64,000 nt of DNA from Siphonodentalium dalli (lineage: Eukaryota; Mollusca; Scaphopoda; Gadilida; Siphonodentaliidae). The stretch covers positions 141,626,351 through 141,690,350 of the forward strand of contig CP136062.1 of assembly GCA_032622095.1 (NCBI GenBank). Direction: 5' to 3'. The translations under genes were made by a program, and so were the position numbers. The notes below the pieces were generated by a model. The model saw nothing but the letters and a program-made list of their open reading frames with translations, ran no database searches and was not told the DNA's origin. This document shows positions 23,507 to 36,460 of this stretch, piece by piece. Numbering within the stretch: position 1 is the first letter of the stretch; every line of letters starts with the position of its first letter.

Positions 23507-24246
23507 AGAAATTGTGAGTATTTGAGTATGATTTAATGAACATGCATGTTTAAAACCATAGTTATTTGATTTACTATAACGATCAGCCCTCATAACTGGC
23601 TACAGTAACCAACAACGCCAAAGCTATTTGCCGAACAAACTGGGCCCACAGTACAGTTGCCAAAGCCCAACAATAGGAATTAAGAGGGCTGGTTTACTAT
23701 ATACATAATGCATGTGAAAAGGACATCTGTATTGGGAAATGGCATTGTATTAATGTATTGGTCAGCAATGCTTGTGAAACTACTCATTGAGATTTCATTA
23801 TTAGCTATAGCATAGCTTCATCTTAAACCTTTCTATACTGATGGATTATCCCATTAAGTTATAAAAGTATACATCGGAAAGGTATATTATTCATTTATAA
23901 CAGCAGATTACAGCATAAGAGATAATACAAGAGCTGAATGATTCATATTTTCATTGGTGGGAAATGTTCAACTAATTAAGTTCAATCTTTGGCAGTTTGT
24001 TGAACTTATTATCTGAACTTTTCCTAAGAGAACTGCTCATGAGTTTTCATTTTTCTGTAATAAATGAATATGGTGAACATATATACCACCAAACTTCTAA
24101 GAATTAAAGATGAATTTCAGATTGCATTGCAAAAATAAGTAGCTGACAAGACACCCCTGTCCCCCAATCGATCAGAAGAAAAAAGATGTAATACGGCTTC
24201 CCTAATGACTCACCATTAGGAATAAATATCCATTTTTATTTTGCAG

Positions 24247-24363
24247 ATGAAAAGACTAACAAAACTAATAAAAGGCGAAACCATGGAAGAGTTTAGAGAT
24301 TTCCATTGTTGGATAAAGTCACAAACTGAGCCACTGGGTACAGATTGTCCTGCTTGTCGAAGA
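24247..24363 (+). pseudogene. KDZ-like transposase exon (CPAC)
   Basis: Bounded by TTTTGCAG and GTAAGC. It reads MKRLTKLIKGETMEEFRDFH, then CWIKSQTEPLGTDCPACRR, uninterrupted and ending in phase 0. The EFR ... CPAC arrangement immediately precedes the DGN catalytic segment in KDZ transposases, and the next exon here supplies DGN in the same phase. Confidence 0.65.
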
Positions 24364-24429
24364 GTAAGCTACAAACCAGTCATATACAGTGTTCTCTTAC
24401 CTCATGCATATATGTGCCATGATTATTGA

Positions 24430-26469
24430 TAATCGGTCGTTAATAATCGAACCTAGTATTAATAACATCAGTGGAAGTGTTCCGTAATATGGCCTATTGG
24501 CTGGGTGCTGGATAACTACTGTCGCTGGGATGTTTCAGACATCGGCTGATGTAATTGTTACGTTAATAAAGTGGCTCATAAACCATCGGTAATGACCACA
24601 CTGTATTCAATACCAGCACAGTTCTCGGCGATGCCATGGCTATATTTGTGTGTTCATTAGAAAGAAAGTAACGATTAATTTCCTTGTCACGAATAGCCAA
24701 ACATACAAATTATATAGGAATGCATGACGGACCACCGACGGTTCATAAAAAAGGAATCTAATGTTGCGGAAGCTAAAGATTCAGCAAACTTCCAGAGCGT
24801 GGATAACACTCAAAAAGGTGGGCAGTGTTCACTTGGTCGGTGGCCAAAGTGGCCACCTTTGTTCGAAAGTGGCCACACAAAATTCCATTTGTCCAATCGT
24901 TTTTCACCACAAATGGGAGACAGAAATCGAATTCAAAAAGCGCTGAATAGATTGACGAAGTTAGGTGTTGAAATATCGCCCGTTTTTGGACACGCGGGTT
25001 TCGTACTTCGGATACATCATACCATGACAACCGAAATTAATTTTGTAAGGGGAGCATTGATTGAATGGTGACGGTTGTACACAAGCGATTACTAATCGTC
25101 AACAACCCTATTCTCTGCACTGGTTATATCATGATTATTATTTTGTTGATTAGGCGGTATGTAATATGTCCTATAATTCGGTGTACCAGCGATGGTATGT
25201 TAGTTACGCAATGTGTAAACTACCTCGCGTCTTATAACAACCGGACTTCACACCATAAAGGTTATTAATACAACAATAGGTATTCAATACCTCGCGATAA
25301 TAAGCAACAGAACTGTTTTATTTCGGCGAAAATAGCGATGAGAACTAACATACCCCATTATTTGATTAGTTGGCGAACATGGTGTCAGCGACGCGACAGA
25401 CGCAAAGAGTTATATATTTAAAATATATAGTTTAGTCATCAATTGTGAGCCCAGAAAATGAGGATTTAGTTAGGCCAAAGTGTTTTAATTTGGTGAAAAA
25501 ACATTTGGCCAATTAGTTTTATTTGGCCACTAAAAATTTCTTTCGGCCACTTTTTTTGTAAAAAGTAACACAGATTAATCGATGACGGAAATGGTAATCG
25601 ATTATTGGCTTTATCAACGGATCATCGATTATATGATTAATCGTGGCACCACTAATGTAATAAATTTAGTTCTATAGTGAACAAATAGTAATAAAGGTGC
25701 ATGGGCAAGGGAGGACGGAGGTGAAATTCCCTCCTGATGTGTTATCACGGGGCTGCTAAATACAATCCGTTTCATTAAAGTTTATGAATGACTTCATTGA
25801 GCCTGTATCAACGTTACAAAATATAAATACAATTTGTCATGTTCAAATATTTCGGTACAGCATCTTGAGACAGGTCAACATCGACAATATGTTCGATCAA
25901 TCAGCTGCTAATATTCTCTTTTGACATACATGTATGGGGCACAACATGTCTCTTGAATCAGCTGAAACATAATTATTTGAATGTTTTTGATTATTTTTTG
26001 GTAGAGTACCATAACTTTTACTGAGCTCATATCAGTTTATTGCTAAAACAATTTGATATAGCTTCAACCCAAGTTTGACATGAAACTGGTTTGTGCCAGT
26101 GTTTATCATGTTTCGAACTTTCCTTAACCGCTGTATGACCATGATAATTTGGAAAATAATAGACTTCCCCACATGGGACTGGTTGAGTTTTCGATATGAA
26201 ATTGCTTGAGGGGGCATTGAGCGGTCTAATCTCACAGAAAGACATTAGTTCCTCTCAGCTGGAAATTCAAGATATAATTGATGCCACTGATCTGCATGTA
26301 TGTTATTAACAATGTCAATGGATATCCTTTCCAAATGTAGTTACTGTTAAATTCTGAAAGAAGACAATAACTCATACCTCAAAATTGGATAACACTGGCA
26401 TGTTTGAACAGTTAGATAATTACTTATTTCTGAAAATTATAAAAATAAATCAAAAGTATTGTATTTCAG
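24430..26469. other. Spacer or putative intron, no gene
   Basis: It would be the intron between the CPAC and DGN exons. Repeated GTGGCCA / GGCCAC words occur at 24,840-24,880 and 25,480-25,555. A 115-codon open frame at 24,724-25,071 has no recognisable motif. Confidence 0.5.
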
Positions 26470-26631
26470 GCTAATTGAAAGCTTACTATTGCTCTCGATG
26501 GAAACTTCGGACTCGTCAGGAAACGAAAAGCAGGGACGGGTGCCGAAGCGGCAAAAAGGTCAGCATTCATGATTGATGAAGAGGTCCAAGTAAAACTACC
26601 AGAAATACAGAATAACAATCAGATACTGAAA
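26470..26631 (+). pseudogene. KDZ-like transposase exon (DGN core)
   Basis: Bounded by TATTTCAG and a consensus GTAAGT. After an in-frame TGA at 26,476 it reads KLTIALDGNFGLVRKRKAGT, GAEAAKRSAFMIDEEVQVKL and on to the donor. DGNFGLVRK-x-x-AG is a hallmark of the KDZ superfamily, carrying the first catalytic Asp. Phase 0 at both ends matches the CPAC exon. I find no downstream exon with the later CG..F.AG or DExG..CRH motifs, so the gene looks truncated as well as broken. Confidence 0.7.
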
Positions 26632-26981
26632 GTAAGTGAAATTACATTGTCTTAGATAAAAGAGCAATTAAATCATGAATTATTTTCATGATTGAATGGT
26701 ATTTTCATGAAAATGTTAGGGGTTCAAAACACACAAACTGATCTGTATGTATTGGAAACTTGGCATTGATAATTGACATAAGATCAACAGTGTTGATGTC
26801 ATTGCTCTCCAATTCGCTGTATTCAGACTTCAGTTACAACGTTAACATACAATATTTAGCGCATTACACTGAATTAATGTTGAAAACGAAATGTGACATT
26901 ACAATTTCATTTTGTTTTTGAAAACAATTCAATATCAAGCCAGATCGCAGGTACAAACCTAGCAATCAAATCCTCGCGTAA

Positions 26982-27297
26982 AACGCACATAATCGATCTA
27001 TAAAGTGAAATAGGTACATAATGTGATCATTTGACTCCGATATAAGCAGATTATGGAGTCATGTCCGTTGTTTCGTTTTATGACGCGGGCCACAGTGAAA
27101 ACACATGTTAAAGAGCGTACACCTGAAAGGTCGTGGGTTGCCTTATATGTGTCATTATGCGCACATAATCTGCTAAGAATCGCCTCATTGTGAGTCGATG
27201 GTGTGACTAAAATCCTCTCGTTTTTAGCACATTATCGTCTCCTAATGAGGCTATTCTCAACCTAAAACAAGTTATATTGTAAGCTTAATGTGTGCGG
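26982..27297. mobile_element. MITE family GCACATAATC, copy 1
   Basis: Left end ACGCACATAATCGATCT, right end TTAATGTGTGCGG (partial complement). The interior has CGCGGGCCACAGTGAAAACA and a GATTATGGAGTCAT motif. It is shared along its length with 31,762-32,020. Confidence 0.65.
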
Positions 27298-28239
27298 ATT
27301 TTCGAGAGAACAGCCTGAGCCCAGAGATTTCAAATTGGGTTAAGTCACTTCTCCCTGTTTGGTTATTAGGCAGAAGTGTACTGTTATCAGGGAGAAGTAA
27401 CAATGGGTGAAATTCAATTTGCACCACATCATTCAATAAGAATTATGCAACACAAGAGCCATTATAATCTGTAAATATACTTTAAATTTGATATTGGGAC
27501 ATAAGCATACTGGTATATGAGAGAGGTCACTTCTACCTGGGACAAAAATAGAGAGCAGTGGCACATTTTAGGAAGATCTCTCACAAGTCGCCCTCTAAGC
27601 TGGTTCCTGTCTGATCATCTATTCTGGTCATAAACAAATTACATGCAGATACTTTTGTTGCCATAATTATTGTCATATGATACCACTTAATTATTTGTCC
27701 CGATTAAAGTGCTTAATATTTACATTTGAGCATATTTCAAACTCTGTATTATCTGAAATAGTAAAGTCGATGGCTATGTTCTGCCAGTGGATATAGCGTT
27801 TGTATACTAATTATTTGATATTATTCACTGAAATTAGTCCACAATGTTTTCTAACATTCATATCCAATATATCCAGAGAAAATGACAGGGTTTTTATATT
27901 TTTAATAGGATTGCAATGATTTCAAGGCAGGGAACATAGTACGGACATACAGGTCTGATGGAAAATTGGACATAAAGGAATTTTCGGTGCTGGGTGCAAG
28001 CGTGAGGTTCCTCTCAAGTTTATGAACCTCCATCATGAACAGTTTATTCATTAACGGATAATTCAAATAAATTACAAATGGAGACAACAGAGGCTAAGAA
28101 GGCCAATTGAGTAGATATTAATATTAAAAATAAAATTATGACATTTGCTCTAACATAAAACGAATTATTTTCACCAGAGATGCGTAAATATAATTATACA
28201 CCAACCAACATCCAGTATGATTCCAAACTAATTTATGTC
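27298..28239. other. Gene-free spacer
   Basis: Nothing beyond AT-rich sequence and short chance frames. Confidence 0.5.
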
Positions 28240-29065
28240 ATTTGCGATTTTGCATCGCGAACAGTCTAAATGTCAATAATTGATTCGCAATTCAGAACAA
28301 ACTCTTCACTTCTATATCTCATAACAATGGACTATGCTTTATGACTCCCAAGTTAACATAATGGAATATAAGATAAGGTTCCGGTAATTGAATTTTTTTG
28401 AAATAATAACACACCTATTAGTTTATCTTCCTACGTCATTTTCTCAATATCTATATTCGGCCTTTAAATTCATAGATGTTAATAGATACAATATGCACAT
28501 TTGCCTGGAGGATCAGTTGATTTGGCAGCGCATGTTTTTTTTACGCTAGCCAATCAGAACTTGGGATTCCCTCGCAGACAGAAATAGAATTGGTGGTACT
28601 ACCTGTTCCAACTGGGAATCGAAGTATGACAGTGAACGAAGTATTAACCGTCTGATTTCAATTTCGACTGGGAATGTTGATGATGTTACTGAATTTTATT
28701 TCACTTGACTAATCCTGATTTCAAAAGTTTCCATTCACCAATTGCGACACCAAACTGATAATCTTGAATCATTAACCTACAAATGAGATTAAAAGAATGA
28801 CCCCTTTCCTAGTTTTTTAACTATATATATATTTAAAATAGTACTCACAAATACATTTGATTTGAATGTAGGAATGCTAGCAAATGAACGTGTCCATTTG
28901 TAATAGCTTCTAATATGAGAATATATCATTAATATATTGACAAAAATATTGAGCACTGGTAGGTTGGTTGAACATTATAGAGAATAATTTGCACGTGAAT
29001 TCACAAGGGCTACACTAATTTCTGGTATCTTGATTGTCTCCCAATCTCTTTCTGTACTTCTTCAG

Positions 29066-29128
29066 TTATCAACAATGAGAACACTGGGAATGATGCTGTG
29101 GAGATAAGTCAACAATTTGAACATGACA
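29066..29128 (+). pseudogene. Exon-like segment, repeat unit 1
   Basis: Between TTCTTCAG and GTAAGA it reads INNENTGNDAVEISQQFEHD, open and with good splice-site matches. It lies in the first full tandem unit. No family recognised. Confidence 0.35.
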
Positions 29129-30031
29129 GTAAGATATTTACATATTGAATCATTAAGTACCAAGAGTCAGTCATTTGTGTCGTGAAAACACGGTCTAAAT
29201 TTCGATAACTGATTCACAAGTCAGAACAAACTATTCACTAAATATAATAACAATGGACTATGCTTTATGACTCCCGAGTTATCATAATGGAATATAAGAT
29301 AACGTTCCGGTTATTGAACATTTTCGTAGCAGTAGAGATGAAATAATAACACACGTGTCAGTTTATCTTCCTACGTCATTAATACATTATCTCAATATCT
29401 ATATTTGGCCATTACACACATAGAAGTAATTGCTTATGATATGCACATTTGGCTGGGGGATCAGTTGATTTGGCAGCACATATTTATTTTTTACACTAGC
29501 CAATCAGAGCTTGGGATTCCCTCGCAGACAGATATAATTGGTGGTACTCCCTGTTCAACTTGGATTCGAAGTATGACAGTGAACGAAATATAAATAGTCG
29601 GATTTAAATTTTGACTGGGAAAGTTGATGATGCTACTGAATTTTATTTCACTCGACTAACTATGATTTCCAAAGTTTCCATTCAGCATGTTTTGACATCA
29701 AACTGAGAATCTTGAATCACCAACCTACAAATGAGATTAAAAGAATGACATCTTCCATAGTTTCTTAACTAGCAATATATTTACAATAGTAATCACGAAT
29801 ACATTTGATTTGAATGTAAGAATGCTAGAAAATATATCATTAATATATTGACAAAAATATTGAGCACTGGTAGGTTGAACATTATTGAGAATAATTTGCA
29901 CGTGAATTCACACAGGTTGTATGAAACCTTGTATATTAGGTAGAAATGAAATAATACACTTAGAAATACACAAGTCTACAATAATTATTGGCATCTTGAT
30001 AGTCTCCAAATATCTTACTGTACTTTTTCAG

Positions 30032-30093
30032 TTATCAAAAATGAGAACTCTGGGAATGATGATGTTGAAATAGTCAGTAATTTGAAGATGATA
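30032..30093 (+). pseudogene. Exon-like segment, repeat unit 2
   Basis: Counterpart of 29,066-29,128 after TTTTTCAG and before GTAAAA. It is one base shorter, which shifts the frame after NDDVEI, so if coding it is damaged. Confidence 0.3.
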
Positions 30094-30225
30094 GTAAAAT
30101 ATTTAATAATTGAATAATTAAGTACCAAGAGTCACAATCATTTGTGTCGTGAATACACGGTCGAAATGTTGATAATTGATTCGCAAGTCAGAATAAACTC
30201 CTCACTAAATAAAATAACAATTGAC

Positions 30226-31761
30226 TGCGCGGTATTACCCACAAGTTAAAGACACGGTTGGCCTTGGCGGTGGGTATCATGTGAAAATATTTCCACCCGT
30301 CAAAAACCGCCACAAACAGAAAGAACATCAAAATGTAGACAGACTTTGTCCATATACAAATAAGAAATATCGCATAAACAGTATGTTATTGTCATATATT
30401 TGACTATTGTTATGTAAACAAAAGCATAAAAAGTTACTTTTCTGGTGTTTGTTTATATTATGATGGTAAACATAAAGAGCGTTCTTTGTGGGTGAATTCC
30501 TGATATGGAACTAATAAAGAGCGTTTATGCCATTTGTGTGTGATTAGCCAGTAGCATTGTGCTGTCTTCTGTAACACAATCAGGCTCTTGCTTAGGTAAA
30601 ATATAGTAGGGCTTTATGATAACATGCTGTTTACGCGATGGTCATGATATATATGAACGAAACTGTATGCGTTTTAATGTTTTTCTGTTTACGGTGTTTG
30701 GAACAAATATGAATATTTTCGACAATTAAGGCCTCACGTGCCTTTAACATATTCATGATATTGAAATATAGTATAAAGTTCTGGTAATTGAACATTTTCG
30801 TAGCGGTAGAGATTATATAATAACACATGTTATAACTTACCATATAAAGAAAATTTGGCACTGGTAGCCCTCGTTGGCATGCACTGGTAGTTCGCCGTGC
30901 CATTTTCTGTGATCAACGCCCCTCGTTTCGATTTATTTTCGTGTATTTCCAACTGATACACGCCAGTGATTTCGATGTACACTTATTGTCGATAGATTCC
31001 GATGTCGGAATTTTATAAAAGATTCCGCAAGTTATGCTCAGGAATTAAACAAAACGCACTAGAATTGACATACCCTACGAGTTTGTACACCGTATTTTTC
31101 TGCATTAAACAAAGGCCACAATAGCCCAGAGTCGAACTGAACACCACTAGGTGACCCCTCCACTGGGTAAATGCAAAATTCATCGTATATCCCTTTCCAT
31201 TTACTTTTGTGTCGTTACTTAGCCGTCCAGTTCTAATTATGATACCATAATATCGCTTAAAAACACTGATATTCTCCTGTGGAACACTGGTATTCCGCGA
31301 GCCGATTGGACAGTGTGATTTTATGTTAACACAACCGCTCGCAGTTTGTTTCGGCACATGTGTGCGCAACATCGCTGCAACATCGCTTTGCATGGATTCT
31401 CCATGGACCAATAAAGAGCATTTAGTTTTAACATTTCCGGATACGGTAAACACAAAGAGCGTTAATGTCTTTTCGACTCCGAAGTTATATCTGAAGTATT
31501 GTTCCTCTCTATTAAATATAGACCGCGTTTCAGAAATCTTTTTCGGACGTATAACATCGATATGTCTAGATTATTTGAACTCTTTCGTTCAAGCGGTGTA
31601 TGACACCTATTGCTTTTGTAACATTACGGCGATCAAATTATCAAACACATATACTAATATAATTTTACACCATGCACGGGATGACTTACATGTATGACTC
31701 AAAGAATTTCATCAGCTGTTTTGAACTTTCGGCGCAAAAGTACAACATAACGTCGCGCAAA
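30226..31761. other. Gene-free spacer with two motif pairs
   Basis: Holds two pairs of the ATAAAGAGCGTTT motif (30,472/30,514 and 31,411/31,452). A 146-codon minus-strand open frame at 31,013-31,453 has no recognisable domain. Confidence 0.5.
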
Positions 31762-32020
31762 TACGCACATAATCGACCTATACAGTGAAATAGGTAATAA
31801 TGTGATTATTTGATTCTGAAATAAGCATATAATGGAGTCATAGCCGTTATTTCGTTTTATGGCGCGGGCCACAGTGAAAACACATGTTAGAACGTGCACC
31901 TGAAAAGTCGTGGGATAGTTTATTTGTGTCATTGTCCGCATATAATCTTCTTATAATCGCCTCATTATAAGCAGATTATCTACCTATATAACAAGTTTCT
32001 ATAAGCAGATAATGTGCGGT
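31762..32020. mobile_element. MITE family GCACATAATC, copy 2
   Basis: Starts TACGCACATAATCGACCT and ends GCAGATAATGTGCGG, so the ends are complementary. It shares its interior with 26,982-27,297. Confidence 0.65.
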
Positions 32021-32047
32021 TTTTCAGGAGAATAGGCTAAACAGTAA

Positions 32048-32180
32048 GGCCTGATTCGTCATCTCCGGTTTAAACCTCCGAGTTTAAACATGATTTAAAC
32101 CTACATTGGCGGTCCAACCAAACCTGGTCTAAGCGGGCGTTTTGGTCGTTCAATTGCCAGCTAATTGACAACTCGATTCG
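32048..32180. mobile_element. Fragment of the GATTCGTCATCTC MITE family
   Basis: GGCCTGATTCGTCATCTCCG plus GTTTAAACC resembles the reverse complement of the right end of 37,121-37,487. The partner end is not found. Confidence 0.45.
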
Positions 32181-33583
32181 GTGATATGATTATGCAATCA
32201 AACTACCCTCTTATCAATCAGACCGAAAGATATGCCCATATAATGGTTATTGACAAGTCATAAATTATCGTGATCGCGTGCACGCTCAATGGATTTATTC
32301 ACTGAGAAACAAGTATCGCTCATTGACTATTAATTCGATCTCATTGTGTGTTTAAATCAATTTAACAAAGGGCATGTCTCTCAACACGAGTTTCACGCTC
32401 TGTTCATCACTTTGTTTGTGATAGATTTCTGCAAGATGCTTCACCCGCAAAGACAACATTTGGTGTCTTTAAATGTATATCTGTATATATTAAAGGGTAT
32501 AGTTGCTGTCTATCTGTATGCCCGTTTGTCTGTTCGCAACTGTTCTCCAATACCCCATGGACCGATTTCAATTAAATTATGTGTGGTGATTCATGTGGTA
32601 TAACGGCGTTAGGTTTTAAAATTTTTGATTTAAAAATATAATTTAAAAAAGAAAAGAAAAAAATTGTTAAATCGAGTAAGGAGTTGAATCTAAAAAGAAA
32701 CCAAATTTAAAATTTAAATTAACATTTGTTTGTTTTAAATTTAATTAATTTGTTTAAAAATTAAAATGTTCAAATGATCAAAATGTGCGCAAAGCCACAC
32801 TGGTGCTGAATAAAGTCTCCATAATCGAGTCAATCCTGGATCAAGAGGCCAGTCAAGTAAAGGCAATTAGCTTATGACACCACATAAGCGGCATCTGAAA
32901 TGTTGGAAGTGGGCAACCATGCAGGGGGACAGCTTTTAATAAAGAAATATATTATATGCGTTGATTTTTTTTCAATGTCATAAATTTCCCACTGTGTAGG
33001 AACTGTTACATCGGAAATCATTCTATCGCCGGTTTGTGATGGTTCTTGGTTGATTTGTGACGGTTCCTGATGATCGAAATTATACATTTTCACGACTTTT
33101 TGACAATTAAAACGCAATTTTGAGGCATCTAGGTGATAATTTGATTAGTTACTTCAATCCCATCACAATCTGTGGCACCAACGAGCGTGTTAATAACGAA
33201 ACTTTCATTGTGCGAGTCATAACAACGACAAAACCGCGAATCGGTAAAACTATGGATAATATTTGCCATGGTACATGGTTCAAATTGACAATTTTGTGAA
33301 AGTATATAAAGATAAACACAACAAACTATGCATTACGTTGTAATTTGCACCACTTGTCATTAATTTCGATGAATTACACTGCCTTTCTATGCTTATCCAA
33401 TAAGCTGTGTTACGCCTATCAAAATTCACAAAGTCGCCAGCTAGTTTGAAAAATAACGCGTTTTGCAGGCCCAAAATTTCCATGAGTCAATAGCCGGTTA
33501 ACAATAGTGAAATTTCATAGCGCTGGACTTCGGAAAGCGTGAGCGTAGACGGGGATATATAGAGTTATCTGTCTTGTATTTTA
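32181..33583. other. Spacer with low-complexity and a dispersed repeat
   Basis: 32,600-32,780 is very AT-rich. 32,985-33,085 is the reverse complement of the 36,452-36,540 repeat (TCCGATGTAACAGTTCCTAC in the other orientation). No gene. Confidence 0.55.
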
Positions 33584-34138
33584 TCTATTATATATTTTTG
33601 AACTTCTGTCTGTATGTATGTATTTGTGTTATAGACTCGAAAAACTGCTCGACCGATCCGACTCAAATTTGGCTTGTAGGCCTACTTTGATCCGGTGAAC
33701 AATATGGGCGGGTCCAATTTCACGTGCGACCGTGTCCTTGACCTTGACCTCGCTCAAATACGCTCATATAGGCATGTTTCTGGACCTCGACCGATCCCAC
33801 TCAAATTTGGTAGCTGGTTCTACTTTGATCACGGGAACAATATGGGCGGGTCCAATTTCACTTGCGACAGTGTCCTTGACCTTGCTCATATACGCTCATA
33901 TAGGCATGTCTCTGGACCTCGACCGATCCGACTCAAATTTGGTATAATGTAGGCCTACTTTGATCCCGGGAACAATATGGGTGGGTCCAATTTCACGTAC
34001 GACCATGTCCTTGACCTTGATCATATTCGCTCATATATAGGCATGTTTCCGGGCCGATCGAACAATAGTTTGTCCAGGCGGAGACGATCACAAATAAATC
34101 CCTAAATAGCCCGGACGAAGAGGGGGCACATCGGCTAG
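33584..34138 (+). mobile_element. Non-autonomous Helitron copy C
   Basis: Begins A|TCTATTATATATTTTTGAAC and ends AGCCCGGACGAAGAGGGGGC + ACATCGGCTAG|T. The interior has three degenerate repeats of GACCGATCC(G/C)ACTCAAATTTGG at about 33,651, 33,790 and 33,920. The 3' stem is weaker than in copy B. Confidence 0.75.
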
Positions 34139-34397
34139 TGATCTCTATTTTCGTAGGCGTATTTTACTCCCAAAAAAAAAGAGCCAAAAATAAGACGTTA
34201 AAAGTTCGTTGACACCCATACAATGTTCTGATGACGCAGATTAGGAAGTTTATGTCGGGCATCCGCTTGCTGGATGCTGATTATCTAGGTTAAATTCTAG
34301 AATTCTAGAATATGCAGCTATTAAGGCATATACAAGCACGATAACCTTTCATTCAATCATGTTTTAGATTGACTAGGGACCTCTGATTTTTTAATAG

Positions 34398-34740
34398 AAG
34401 ATATAAAAAAGCAAAGAATCCTACAGTTACAAATATTATTATATGGATGTTAAACCTTTGGTTACTAAATGCGCTGTAATGAGAATTGACTTGAATCATA
34501 TTGATTAATTTGTAGGAATGCTTAGCTATTAAGTTCAACAAGCAGTAACATATAAAAAAAAGAGAAAAGAATCATGCAGTTACAAATATTATTAAATGGA
34601 TGTTAATCCTTTGGTGACTAAATGTGCTGTAATGAGCAGCGACTTGAATCCTATTGATTCATTTGTAGGAATGCTCAGCTATTAAATTCAACATGCGGTA
34701 ACAGATTGTTTGAATTATTAGCTAAACATTCATACAAATG
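34398..34740. repeat. Two tandem units of about 170 bp
   Basis: Both contain GTTACAAATATTATT, ATGGATGTTAA and TTTGTAGGAATGCT in the same order. Confidence 0.75.
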
Positions 34741-36460
34741 AATCATTAGAAATTGGTGTTATGGATGTATGAACCTGGCTATTATAAGGCACATTATTAT
34801 TCCTCGCTGATAACGTGTCAAGTGAGCAGGGACTTGGGCTGGAGGGTCTCCAATGTTGGGGCGTCAACCTTGGAAGATCCATGACACATTATAGCTCTAG
34901 ATTGAATGCCATTCTGAAGTGAATTGATTAGTAGCCTTTGATTGGCCACCATGCAAACCGGGAGAGAAACCAGGATACATGGGCCCAGTGAGAAAATGTG
35001 GATATCTGAACCTGAAAATTGCAAAAATCATCTCGACTGGCTTCAAGATTCCCAAGTGTTGGAAGTTTCCAACCTGGCGCCCCCACCCACACAAGATTGG
35101 AAATGTTCCCAACAGATGGAGAGAGAGAGCTGATTTATTTTGCAAAGGAGCATACATTATTTAATACAATGCATATTAATTAAATGGAATTAGATTATTT
35201 GTCTATTAACCAGTTTCTTGCCAATTTCGGGGGGGGGCGGGGGGCGTAAATGTGATATAGAAAACTAGATCACACCTGGTCCCTACTTCCTGTCCACCCA
35301 TCATGAGTTTTGGATCAACTCTAAAGAAGAGGTGTCCATTTGTATATGTCAAATGTGGTTGATTACATGTTTAAAGTGTAGGAAAGTATGCAAATGTTGG
35401 TCTAAAAACGACCGTGATAAATCCCCACTATTAAATAGTTGTCAAATCAAAGAAAACAATTTCAACATATTGTTGGTGTTAAATTTCAAACCAATCTATT
35501 GTAAGATAAGAAATGTTTAACTGTTGAACATTTTGACCAAAGTTGGGGATATACACCAATTGAGCACCCCCTCCCCAAGTCCCCCCACCACCACAATCAC
35601 GTCATAACCTATCAATGATTCAGTTGAACGTGATTTCATAAGTTATATTCATGTCTGGGCGACAAACATGTGTAAATGTCCCTCAGGCGGACTTCAGAGG
35701 AGGAAATATGATGGCGCTGGCATTGAAATATTGTCACACCTGGATCTTTCAATAATTCCCAGATTAAGTAAATGAATATAACATCTCATATTCTCCTGAG
35801 AGTAGATTTATATTACCGTTGGTCATTTATATAGGCGGGCATGATTATGATACTATACTCATCGGGACTTTCAATATTTTATTTCTGCCTATTAATGTCA
35901 CTTAATCTCCCGTATTATGTATTTATTGTGTTATTTCTTAATATACCTGTTATATTATGCAAATCACATAAGCTAGTCATTATCTGGTTTAAAATGTCAG
36001 ATACACAAGACGATTTTCAGACCAAAGTGCAGAAATCGTTCGAATAAATCTCATGTACAGAACCGTCACAGCCGTGATTGGTTTGAAATAGAACCATAAC
36101 ACGCACCCGTGTTGATTACGAGGCCACAGCTCCCACTTATCAACCCCTATTCTCAACTATTTTACAAAAGAATAACGGGTATACTTTATAGTCAGTGGTT
36201 GTCTTCAGAATGCGTTTCATATTTGATACGCCACGAAAAACAAAGAAATTGCGTCCACGTGGCTTGATTTTCAGTGATAACATGTTGATATTTACGCGTT
36301 AACTCGCTAATACCGAGTTAATTGTGGTCTAGAGTTCAGTTTCGATAACAAGGCACTTCTGCAGCCTTTGTTCATTCAGGAAAGTATAATATATTCAAGA
36401 TATCTATAATTATGCTTGATTTTGTCACAAAAATGATTATTTTCAATCATCAGGAACCGT
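34741..36460. other. Gene-free spacer
   Basis: 35,000-35,150 is open in several frames on both strands but shows no motif. A G-rich run lies at 35,228-35,247. Nothing supportable. Confidence 0.5.

Larger units (their letters stand above)
28240..30225. repeat. Tandem near-triplication of about 0.93-0.97 kb
   Basis: Anchors at 28,265, 29,194 and 30,161 share (A)ATTGATTCGCAAGTCAGAA. The first two units are complete (shared TTGGGATTCCCTCGCAGACA, GAAGTATGACAGTGAACGAA). The third stops at about 30,225. Indels distinguish the units. Confidence 0.8.

Noticed and set aside
24724-25071. 115-codon plus-strand open frame
   Set aside because: Repetitive GTGGCCA words and no motif. It would lie inside the putative KDZ intron.
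31013-31453. 146-codon minus-strand open frame
   Set aside because: No recognisable domain or conservation partner in the window, and it spans a spacer motif pair. Most likely chance.
34897-35164. Overlapping open frames on both strands
   Set aside because: Several frames are open at once because of composition; none resembles a family.
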